In this document: positions 40,413 through 49,845 of the stretch, one piece after another
How positions within the stretch are numbered: the stretch's first letter is position 1
Layout of the letters: every line of letters begins with the position of its first letter
Assembly (NCBI GenBank): GCA_947569365.1
Contig: CANOSM010000005.1
Coordinates: forward strand, 1 to 64,000
Reading direction: 5' to 3'
Source: an uncultured Clostridium sp.
GTDB taxonomy: Bacteria; Bacillota; Clostridia; TANB77; CAG-508
DNA length: 64,000 bases
The notes under the pieces: model-generated
What the model was told of the DNA's origin: nothing
The model's input: only the letters and a program-made list of their open reading frames with translations
Databases searched by the model: none
Made by a program: the position numbers and the translations under genes

Positions 40413-42050
<1,638 letters not shown>

Positions 42051-42069
42051 TTTATAAAATTAAATAATA

Positions 42070-42110
42070 AAAAGAAGATAGAAATAAATTTTAAATCTAT
42101 CTTCTTTTTT
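42070..42110 (+). terminator. Rho-independent terminator after groEL
   Basis: Stem AAAAGAAGATAGA / TCTATCTTCTTTT followed by further T residues. Confidence 0.85.
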
Positions 42111-42152
42111 GATTATAACTTTTATCTTTTGATATTTAAAAAAGTTTAATTA

Positions 42153-42272
42153 CTAGCAACAACCATTGTTATTATTTCCACAACAACAGAATATGATTAT
42201 TAAAAGTATTATGATCCATAAGCAGTCTGAACCATTACCGAAACCACCGCAACAACCTCTATTTTCTGGCAT
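42153..42272 (-). CDS. 39-residue Cys-rich membrane miniprotein
   Basis: A very short gene. Its protein starts MPENRGCCGGFGNGSDC, has one hydrophobic helix (LWIIILLIIIFCCC) and ends GNNNNGCC. Cys doublets or triplets flank both ends of the membrane helix. AAAAGGAGG lies about 9 bp before the ATG on the minus strand, which strongly supports translation. Similar tiny Cys/Gly-rich hydrophobic proteins are widespread but uncharacterised in spore-forming Firmicutes; some resemble spore-coat-associated YjcZ-type peptides. It is convergent with groEL. Confidence 0.65.
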   Translation of the reverse strand: MPENRGCCGGFGNGSDCLWIIILLIIIFCCCGNNNNGCC

Positions 42273-42494
42273 TATCAAGTACCTCCTTTTAAATTTTAAG
42301 TAATTAAATATAAATCATTTGTATGTTATATATTATTCAAAAACAAAAAAGTTGTTACAGAAGGACATGGAAAAATTAATAAAAAAATAAAAAGAGAAAT
42401 GTATTATCTAATTATTTACAAAAAAGTAGTACAAAAAAAAATCTTTTAATGGTATAATCAACTAGCAAATGTATTTGATATACGGAGGAAGTAA

Positions 42495-45176
42495 ATGGGA
42501 AATATAGTTTTATTAGATGATTTAACAATAAACCAAATTGCAGCAGGAGAAGTTATTGAAAGACCAGCATCAGTTGTAAAAGAAATGGTAGAAAATTCAA
42601 TAGATGCAGGAGCTAACAAAATAACAGTAGAAATAAAAAATGGAGGAATTTCTTTTATAAGAATTACTGATAATGGTAAAGGTATAAAAGAAGATGATTT
42701 AGAGCTTGCATTTGAAAGACATGCAACAAGTAAAATAAGAAGTGCAGATGATATTTTAAAAATAACTTCAATGGGGTTTAGAGGTGAGGCATTAGCGAGT
42801 ATTGCTGCCATTGCACGTGTTGAAATGATTTCAAGAACAATAGAAAGTTCAATTGGAAGTAAAATAGTAGTAGAAGGCGGAAATGTATTAGATAAAACAA
42901 TAGCTGGTTGTGGAATTGGGACAAGCATAACTGTAACTAATTTATTTTATAATACACCAGTTAGATATAAATTTTTAAAAAAGGACTTTACAGAGTCAGG
43001 ATATATAGAAGATGTAATTACAAGGCTTGCACTTGTTAATAAAAATATATCATTCAAATTTATAAACAATGGAAAAACGATTATTCAAACTAATGGAGAT
43101 GGAAATACTAAAAATGTAATTTACAGCATCTTTGGAAAAGATATTGCAGAATCAATTATAGATGTTGACTATGAATTAGAAGGTATGAAAGTTACAGGTG
43201 TTGTAGGAAAACCAGAGATAGCTAGATCTAATAGATCACAACAGTTATTTTTTGTAAATGGAAGATATATAAAGGATAAAACGTTATCTGCAGCTGCTGA
43301 CCAAGCCTTTAAAGGACTTATTCCTATTAATAAATATGGTTTTTTAATTTTAAATTTAAATATTAATTCTAATCTTGTTGATGTAAATGTACATCCAGCA
43401 AAACTTGAAGTAAGATTTGAGGAGGATAATAAGGTATTTAAGGCTATATATCATGCAATAAAATCTGGACTTTCAAAAGAAGAGCTAGTAGAAAATATTG
43501 TAAAAGAAAAAGAAGAAGAGATAGAGAAAAATATAGAGAAAGAAAATATAGAAATAAAAAAAGATATTCCACCTGTAGAACCTATTTTAAGATTTGATGA
43601 TAATATTAAAGATATAGAAGATACTAGATCAAAAAGAGGTAAACATAGAGAAAACTCTTTTGCAAAAGGATTGAAAAATCTATTTGGCAAAAAAGATGAG
43701 AGAGAATACATAGAAACAAGTGAAGACACAGAAAGAGTAGAAGAAAAAGAAGTAGAAAATGAAAATATAAATGGAGAAAAAAGTACAGAAGAAGATAGTG
43801 GAGATATAATAGAGCGTATTAATAAATTTAGAGATGCTTTAGAAAAATTAGGAGTATCCGAAATATCTAGTACATCTACAGTTGATATTAATAAGATAAT
43901 AGAAGAAAATAAAAACGATATTAACATAGATCCTAATGAATTAACTGAAAAACAACAAGAAGAGATAAAAAAAATAGATGAAGAAACACAAGAAGAAGTA
44001 GTAGAAAAGATTGATGATAAAGTAGAAGAAACACAAGAGGAGTATATAAAAGAAAACACAATAGGTGTGGAAAATGTGGATAATTCTATTGAAAATCAAG
44101 AAAAAACTGAACAAAATGTAGAAGAAAAAAAAGATGAAAAAATAGATAATATAGAAGAAATCACTAAATTAGAAACAGAAATACAAGAAAAAAATATAGA
44201 ATTAGAAGAAAAAAAAGAAACAGACAATGATATAGAACAAGAAAAATCAGAAGAAATAGAACAAAAAGAAACCAAAACAGAGACAGAAGAAATAGAAGAC
44301 TTTGGAGATATGTACAAAAGAATTTTTGGAGAATCTATATTAAAGTATGATGAGGAAAAATTAAAAAAAGAATTAACAGAAAGTGAAAGAAAAATTCTAG
44401 AAGATATAAAGAAAAAAGCATTATCAAATAATGATGAAGAAAATGAAGAAGATAAATTAATTGAAGAACAAATAGAAAAAGAAGAACCTGTAGAGTTTGT
44501 AAAAAATGATGAAGAAGATAATAGTTTATTAGATGAAAAAGATATTATAATTAATAATGAAAACTCTGAGAAAATGCCAGAATTTAGAGATATCGAGTCA
44601 GATACTTATAAGTTTATTGGTATTGTATTTGATACATATATAGTAATACAATTTCAAGATGAGATGTATGTAATTGACCAACATGCAGCACATGAGAGAA
44701 TAATGTATGAAAAAGTCAAGAAAAATTATTATAGTTCAGATGATAAAGACTCACAACTTATGCTTTTAGCAGATGTGATTTCATTAACTCATAAAGAAGC
44801 AGAACTTGTAAAGAACAATTTAGAAATGTTTGAAAAGGCAGGATTTACTTTAGAAGAGTTTGGAGAAAATACTATAAAATTAACAGGTGTTCCTAACATA
44901 TGTATGGAAATGGATACAAAACAATTATTTATGGAACTAATAGATGAAATAAATAATTTTTCAAGAACAGCACTTCAAGAAAGAGAAGATAGATTTATTG
45001 CTACAATAGCTTGTAAAGCTGCTGTAAAAGGGAAAATGAAACTAGATGAATCAGAAGTAAGAAAACTAATGGATCAACTTTTAGAATTACCAAATCCATT
45101 TACATGTCCTCATGGAAGGCCAACTGCAATAAAATATACTAAATATGATTTAGAGAGAAAATTTAGTAGAAAGTAA
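42495..45176 (+). CDS. mutL: DNA mismatch repair protein MutL with large acidic insert
   Basis: 893 residues, well above the family's usual 600-650. The GHKL ATPase N-terminus is normal (IAAGEVIERPASVVKEMVEN, RITDNGKGIKEDDLELAF, SMGFRGEALASIAAI). The C-terminal endonuclease domain is also normal (DQHAAHERIMYEKVK, FTCPHGRPTAIKY). Between them, about residues 335-690, is a repetitive Glu/Lys/Asp/Ile-rich stretch with little complexity, an extended linker. GGAGGAAG precedes the ATG. mutS is not upstream. miaA follows 16 bp later, the usual mutL-miaA order. Confidence 0.93.
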   Translation: MGNIVLLDDLTINQIAAGEVIERPASVVKEMVENSIDAGANKITVEIKNGGISFIRITDNGKGIKEDDLELAFERHATSKIRSADDILKITSMGFRGEALASIAAIARVEMISRTIESSIGSKIVVEGGNVLDKTIAGCGIGTSITVTNLFYNTPVRYKFLKKDFTESGYIEDVITRLALVNKNISFKFINNGKTIIQTNGDGNTKNVIYSIFGKDIAESIIDVDYELEGMKVTGVVGKPEIARSNRSQQLFFVNGRYIKDKTLSAAADQAFKGLIPINKYGFLILNLNINSNLVDVNVHPAKLEVRFEEDNKVFKAIYHAIKSGLSKEELVENIVKEKEEEIEKNIEKENIEIKKDIPPVEPILRFDDNIKDIEDTRSKRGKHRENSFAKGLKNLFGKKDEREYIETSEDTERVEEKEVENENINGEKSTEEDSGDIIERINKFRDALEKLGVSEISSTSTVDINKIIEENKNDINIDPNELTEKQQEEIKKIDEETQEEVVEKIDDKVEETQEEYIKENTIGVENVDNSIENQEKTEQNVEEKKDEKIDNIEEITKLETEIQEKNIELEEKKETDNDIEQEKSEEIEQKETKTETEEIEDFGDMYKRIFGESILKYDEEKLKKELTESERKILEDIKKKALSNNDEENEEDKLIEEQIEKEEPVEFVKNDEEDNSLLDEKDIIINNENSEKMPEFRDIESDTYKFIGIVFDTYIVIQFQDEMYVIDQHAAHERIMYEKVKKNYYSSDDKDSQLMLLADVISLTHKEAELVKNNLEMFEKAGFTLEEFGENTIKLTGVPNICMEMDTKQLFMELIDEINNFSRTALQEREDRFIATIACKAAVKGKMKLDESEVRKLMDQLLELPNPFTCPHGRPTAIKYTKYDLERKFSRK

Positions 45177-45192
45177 TTTAAGGAGAATGTTT

Positions 45193-46110
45193 ATGGATAA
45201 ACCCAAAGTTATAGTGATAGCAGGACCAACAGCATCAGGAAAAACATCACTATCTATTAAGCTTGCAAAAGAAATAAATGGAGAGATTATATCAGCAGAT
45301 TCAATGCAAATATATAAATATATGGATATAGGAACTGCAAAACCTAGTATAGAAGAACAAAATGGAATAAAACATTATTTATTAGATTTTGTAAGTCCAG
45401 ATGAAAGATATAGTGTAGCAGAGTTTAAAAAGGATGCTGAAAATGCAATAGAAGAAATATTAAGAAAAGGAAAAGTACCGATAGTTATAGGTGGTACAGG
45501 ACTTTATATAGATTCTCTCGTATTTGGAATAGAATATCCAGAAATAGAGTTTGATGAAAAATATAGACAAGCACTTATGAATAAAGCAATGACAGATGAA
45601 GGTCTTAAAAGTTTATATGAAGAAGCAAAAAAGATTGATGAAAAAGCTTTATTAAAAATAAGTGAAAATGATAGAAAAAGAATTACTAGAATATTAGAAA
45701 TATATCATAATACTGGAAAAACAAAAACAGAAATGGAAATCGAATCTAGAAAAAATGAAGTTAAATATGACTATAGAGTTTTTGCAATTAATATGGATAG
45801 AGAAAAACTTTATGATAGAATAAATAGAAGAGTAGATATTATGATTGAGCAAGGACTGATAGAAGAAGTAAGAGAACTTATTAAAAAATATAATAAGTTT
45901 CCAACAGCTATGCAAGGACTTGGATATAAAGAAGTTGTAGAATATTTAGATGGAAAATGTAGTAAGGAAGAAATGATAGATAAAATAAAACAAGAAACAA
46001 GAAGATATGCCAAAAGACAATTGACATGGTTTAGAAAAAATAAAAATATTACATGGCTTGATGGATTAGATGATACACAAAATAATATAAAGATTATTTT
46101 GGAGGGCTAA
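45193..46110 (+). CDS. miaA: tRNA dimethylallyltransferase
   Basis: Adds the dimethylallyl group to A37 of tRNAs reading UNN codons. 305 residues from ATG 45193, which sits 8 bp after AAGGAG; the ATG at 45187 is too close. The P-loop IAGPTASGKTSLSI, SADSMQIYKYMDIGTAKP and the GGTGLYIDSL motif are all present. Because A37 modification affects reading-frame maintenance, this enzyme could matter for the frameshifts seen here, but nothing in it looks abnormal. Confidence 0.95.
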   Translation: MDKPKVIVIAGPTASGKTSLSIKLAKEINGEIISADSMQIYKYMDIGTAKPSIEEQNGIKHYLLDFVSPDERYSVAEFKKDAENAIEEILRKGKVPIVIGGTGLYIDSLVFGIEYPEIEFDEKYRQALMNKAMTDEGLKSLYEEAKKIDEKALLKISENDRKRITRILEIYHNTGKTKTEMEIESRKNEVKYDYRVFAINMDREKLYDRINRRVDIMIEQGLIEEVRELIKKYNKFPTAMQGLGYKEVVEYLDGKCSKEEMIDKIKQETRRYAKRQLTWFRKNKNITWLDGLDDTQNNIKIILEG

Positions 46111-46112
46111 TA

Positions 46113-47378
46113 TTGAATAATAATGAAGATAAGAATGAAAAAGTAAAAAAAGTTCATAGAAAGAATGTAATTACTAAGATTGTAGTTTTATTAATTGCTA
46201 TAGTAATTATGATAGTAATGTTTAGGACTGCCATACAATTATTTAAGCAACCTACAGATGTGTTTGTTGTTGAAAAAGGAACATTACGATTAGAAGAAAC
46301 AGCAGATGCATATATTATAAGAAATGAAATAGTATTAAAAGGTGAAAATTATAAAAATGGAATGGAAAAAGTAAAAACAGAAGGAAAAAAGGTTGCAAAA
46401 AAAGATACAGTTTTTAGATATTATGTAAATGGAGAAGATGAACTGAAAAAGAGAATAGAAGAAATTGATAATAAAATATTAGAAGTACAAGATACAGAAC
46501 TCAGTGGGTATTCAAATGAAGTTGAAAATATTAAAAATCAAATAAAAGAATTATTAAATCAAATGTCAGATACTAATAATATAGAAGATCTACAAAAATA
46601 CAAAAAAGAGATATCAGAATGCAATTCAAAGATAGTAAAAATAATCGGAGAAAATACAAAAAAAGGATCATACTTAAGAGATTTAATAAATAAAAAAGAA
46701 AAGTATGAGAAAAAATTAGAAGAAAAGTCAGAAATTATAAAAGCAAAAGAAAGTGGAATTATTTCTTATAGAGTTGATGGGTATGAAGAAACACTTAAAC
46801 CGAAAAGAATAAAAAAGCTAACTAAAGAATTTTTGGAAAAGTTAGATTTACGTACAGGAGATATTGTAGAAGCAAGTAATGAAGAAGGAAAGATAATTAC
46901 TAGCTTTGATTGTTATTTAGCTACAGTTTTAAATAGTGATGCTGCTAGAAATGCTAAAATAGGAGATAGTGTAAATATAGATATTGGTTATGATTCGTTT
47001 GTAAAAGCAAAAGTATATTCAATAAAAGATGAAAATAATGGAGAAAGATTAATTGTATTTAAAATAATTGATCTTTCAGAAAATATTTTAAACTATAGAA
47101 AAATATCAATTGATATTATTTGGTGGAGTTATTCTGGACTTAAAGTTCCAAAATCTGCATTAATAAAAGAAGGAGATTACCACTATGTAATAAAAAGAAG
47201 AGCTGGATATAATTCAAAAATACTTGTAAAAGTACTACAATCAAATGATACATATTCATTAGTAGACAATTATTCTTCTTCAGAGCTTTCAGAAATGGGA
47301 TATAGTGCAGATGAAATTAGAAATATTTATACAATAAAGATGTATGATAAAATTCAAACTGTAGGAAGTGGAGGATAA
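46113..47378 (+). CDS. HlyD-like membrane protein
   Basis: 421 residues starting at TTG 46113 behind GGAGGG. A basic cytoplasmic N-terminus and one membrane helix (IVVLLIAIVIMIVMF) are followed by a lipoyl/biotinyl-like hairpin domain with a long coiled coil (about residues 105-200) and beta-barrel segments. This is the pattern of HlyD/RND adaptor proteins. Clostridia often carry such a gene next to sepF. It is probably a cell-envelope protein near the septum. No transporter partner is adjacent, so export function is unproven. Confidence 0.7.
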   Translation: MNNNEDKNEKVKKVHRKNVITKIVVLLIAIVIMIVMFRTAIQLFKQPTDVFVVEKGTLRLEETADAYIIRNEIVLKGENYKNGMEKVKTEGKKVAKKDTVFRYYVNGEDELKKRIEEIDNKILEVQDTELSGYSNEVENIKNQIKELLNQMSDTNNIEDLQKYKKEISECNSKIVKIIGENTKKGSYLRDLINKKEKYEKKLEEKSEIIKAKESGIISYRVDGYEETLKPKRIKKLTKEFLEKLDLRTGDIVEASNEEGKIITSFDCYLATVLNSDAARNAKIGDSVNIDIGYDSFVKAKVYSIKDENNGERLIVFKIIDLSENILNYRKISIDIIWWSYSGLKVPKSALIKEGDYHYVIKRRAGYNSKILVKVLQSNDTYSLVDNYSSSELSEMGYSADEIRNIYTIKMYDKIQTVGSGG

Positions 47379-47436
47379 AAGTATTACACTTTTATTACAA
47401 CAATGTATTATTTTATTTACAATAAATATAAACATA

Positions 47437-47467
47437 TTGACTTTAGATTAAAAAAGATAGATACTAT
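47437..47467 (+). promoter_or_regulatory. Possible promoter for sepF-divIVA
   Basis: TTGACT (47437-47442), a long 19-bp spacer, then TACTAT (47462-47467). Confidence 0.35.
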
Positions 47468-47511
47468 ATTCAATATTGTAATTATTATAAATTATTTTGG
47501 AGGGAAATTAA

Positions 47512-47985
47512 ATGGCAAATGTTGTAGTTAACAAAATATTAGACTTTTTAGGAGTTGATAATAGCGAAGTAGAAGATGATGAAGAACTATTAGATAATGA
47601 AAGTTATGGATATGATCAAATGGAAGAAGAAGTAGAAGAAGATAAAAGAGGAATATTTAACAATAGAAAAGGTAATAAAGTTGTTAATATGCCACAACAG
47701 CAAATAAGAATGAAGATTGCAAAACCTACAGCATTTGAACAAGCTGAAGATATATGTATATTGTTAAGAGAGAAAAATGCTATAGTAATTAATCTTGAAT
47801 ATGTAAATAAAGATGTAGCAAGAAGAATACTAGATGTTATTAGTGGAGCTGTTAAAGTATTAGATGGGCATTTTGAAAAAGTTTCTAATTCAATATTCAT
47901 TGTTGCACCATTTAATTATGATATAGTAAATGACATGACTAGGGAAGAAATAAAAAATAAACTTTCTGTTTCATGGCTAAAATAA
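47512..47985 (+). CDS. sepF: Cell division protein SepF
   Basis: FtsZ-bundling membrane anchor, 157 residues. The N-terminal amphipathic helix (VVNKILDFLGVDN) targets the membrane. An acidic linker leads to the SepF domain (AEDICILLREKNAIVINLEY, RRILDVISGAVKVLDGHFEK, IFIVAPFNYDI). GGAGGG precedes the ATG. divIVA follows 27 bp downstream. Confidence 0.93.
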   Translation: MANVVVNKILDFLGVDNSEVEDDEELLDNESYGYDQMEEEVEEDKRGIFNNRKGNKVVNMPQQQIRMKIAKPTAFEQAEDICILLREKNAIVINLEYVNKDVARRILDVISGAVKVLDGHFEKVSNSIFIVAPFNYDIVNDMTREEIKNKLSVSWLK

Positions 47986-48011
47986 TTAAATATATTTTGG
48001 GAGGTTATTAA

Positions 48012-48464
48012 ATGTTTACACCATTAGATATCGAAAATAAAAAGTTCCAAAAACAAATGATGAATGGATACAATGTAGATGAAGTTGATGATTTTTTAGA
48101 TGAATTAACTATAGAATACGAAAAATTGTATAAAGAAAATTCAGAATTAAAAATGTCAATAGGGAATTCACAAAAAGATCTAGAGCAATATAAGAGTATT
48201 GAAAAAACATTACAAAATACTTTATTAATGGCTCAGAAATCTGCAGATGATATAAAGAAAGTTGCTGAGCAAGAAGCTGAGCAAATTATTAAAAATGCAC
48301 AAAGTAGAGTACAGTTTTCTCTTGATGAAATAACAAAGGAAACAGAAAACAAAAAAAGAGAACTTATTGAACTTAGAAAACAAACTGATATTTATAAAGC
48401 AAAAATGGAAGCTTTACTTATATCACAATTAGAATTACTAAAAGATATGAAAGAAGATGAATAA
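48012..48464 (+). CDS. divIVA: DivIVA-family protein
   Basis: Curvature-sensing scaffold of poles and septa, 150 residues. The N-terminal lipid-binding domain is classic (FTPLDIENKKFQKQMMNGYN, VDEVDDFLDELTIEYEKLY). Two coiled-coil stretches follow. It is shorter than some homologues but complete, with no sign of a frameshift. The sepF-divIVA order is conserved in Firmicutes. Confidence 0.92.
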   Translation: MFTPLDIENKKFQKQMMNGYNVDEVDDFLDELTIEYEKLYKENSELKMSIGNSQKDLEQYKSIEKTLQNTLLMAQKSADDIKKVAEQEAEQIIKNAQSRVQFSLDEITKETENKKRELIELRKQTDIYKAKMEALLISQLELLKDMKEDE

Positions 48465-48481
48465 TACCTTAAAAATAAAAG

Positions 48482-48516
48482 AATGTACTGAATATATATA
48501 ACAGTACATTTTTTTA
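48482..48516 (+). terminator. Rho-independent terminator after divIVA
   Basis: Stem AATGTACTG / CAGTACATT with a T tail. Confidence 0.85.
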
Positions 48517-48695
48517 TTTTGTTTACTATATAAATCTAACTTCAAAGTATTGAAAAATAAGCAAAAATTCTATATAATAGAAAAGCTTTTTTATTACAAA
48601 TGAATTAAAGTAGTATTACATTTTTGTTAATCATATTGACTTATGTAGTATTTAAAATAAAATATAAGTATAAAATTATTGGGGATTTTAGGCAT

Positions 48696-49256
48696 ATGAG
48701 AGTTATTAGTGGAGTGGCAAGAGGAACAAAACTTTATACACTCGAAGGTGAAAATACAAGACCTACATTAGACAGAGTAAAAGAAGCATTATTTAATATT
48801 ATTCAATTTAAAATACCTGACTCTGTAGTGCTTGATTTATTTGCTGGAAGTGGAGCACTTGGTATAGAAACTTTAAGTAGAGGCGCTAAAAAAGTATATT
48901 TTTGTGATTGTTATACAGATGCAGTAAATATAATTAATAAAAACTTAGAAAAAACTAGATTTAAAGAAAAATCAGAAATATATAAATTAAAATATGATAA
49001 TGCTTTAATAAAAATAAAAAATGAAAATATAAAATTTGATATAGTTTTTCTAGATCCCCCATATAAAACAGATTATATAAAAAAATCTTTAGAAAAATTA
49101 TTAGAATATGATTTAATAAAAAATGATACATTATTGGTTTTAGAAACTGATGAAGAAAAAAGAATTTTAGAAGAAATCAAAGATACAGTTGTAGACGTAT
49201 ATGATGTAAGAAAATATGGTAGAGTTTCTCTATTATTTTCTAAACGAAAGGGGTAA
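48696..49256 (+). CDS. rsmD: 16S rRNA (guanine-N2) methyltransferase RsmD
   Basis: Methylates G966 of 16S rRNA. About 186 residues. I start at ATG 48696 because homologues begin MRVISG-ARG; the frame is open further upstream but that segment is not family-like. SAM motif VVLDLFAGSGALGIETLSRG and catalytic motif IVFLDPPYK are present. It is followed within 5 bp by the coiled-coil gene. Confidence 0.9.
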   Translation: MRVISGVARGTKLYTLEGENTRPTLDRVKEALFNIIQFKIPDSVVLDLFAGSGALGIETLSRGAKKVYFCDCYTDAVNIINKNLEKTRFKEKSEIYKLKYDNALIKIKNENIKFDIVFLDPPYKTDYIKKSLEKLLEYDLIKNDTLLVLETDEEKRILEEIKDTVVDVYDVRKYGRVSLLFSKRKG

Positions 49257-49260
49257 AACC

Positions 49261-49740
49261 ATGGAAATATATACATTACTAGAAACAATAGAAGATCTTG
49301 TTGAAAGTAGCAAATCAGTACCTTTTACAGATAAAGGTATAATTAATAAAGAAGAATTGTTAGAATTAATTAGAGAAATAAGACTTAAATTACCTGAAGA
49401 CTTGAAACAAGCTAAATGGGTAAGAGAAGAAAGAGCTAGAATTATTCAAGAAGCTCAAAAAGAAGCAGAAGATATTGTTAAAGAGGCTGAAAATAGAATT
49501 ATTTCAATGATTGATGAACATGAAATTACAAGAAAAGCTTATGAGGAAAAAACTAAGATTATTGAAGCTGCTCATGAAATGTCAAGAGAGATGTCAGAAG
49601 GAACAAAAGGATATGCAGATAATATTTTAGGAAATATTGAAAAAACAATAGAATCTCTGCAAAAAGATATAGAAACAGCTCAAGCTAATGTAAGAGATGC
49701 TCTTGAAATATTAAAAAACAATAGAAAAGAACTTAAATAA
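49261..49740 (+). CDS. Coiled-coil protein of unknown function
   Basis: 159 residues from ATG 49261 (AAAGGGGT upstream). It is almost entirely helical and charged, with an EAQKEAEDIVKEAENRIISM stretch like the stalks of DivIVA or ATP-synthase b/E subunits. No membrane segment. Proteins of this type often follow rsmD in Clostridia and are annotated loosely as ATPase-like; I see no nucleotide-binding motif. A role in envelope or division scaffolding is only a guess. Confidence 0.65.
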   Translation: MEIYTLLETIEDLVESSKSVPFTDKGIINKEELLELIREIRLKLPEDLKQAKWVREERARIIQEAQKEAEDIVKEAENRIISMIDEHEITRKAYEEKTKIIEAAHEMSREMSEGTKGYADNILGNIEKTIESLQKDIETAQANVRDALEILKNNRKELK

Positions 49741-49759
49741 ATCGGATATATATCATATT

Positions 49760-49830
49760 AAAATCAGAAATAAATCAATAGTAATAATAATTTAAAATAG
49801 TATTGATTACCGATTTCTGATTTTATTTTT
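49760..49830 (+). terminator. Long-loop terminator
   Basis: AAAATCAGAAAT pairs with ATTTCTGATTTT; inner CAATA / TATTG extends the stem. A T-rich end lies just before the ftsK ribosome site. Confidence 0.65.
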
Positions 49831-49845
49831 TAGGAGGATGAATGC

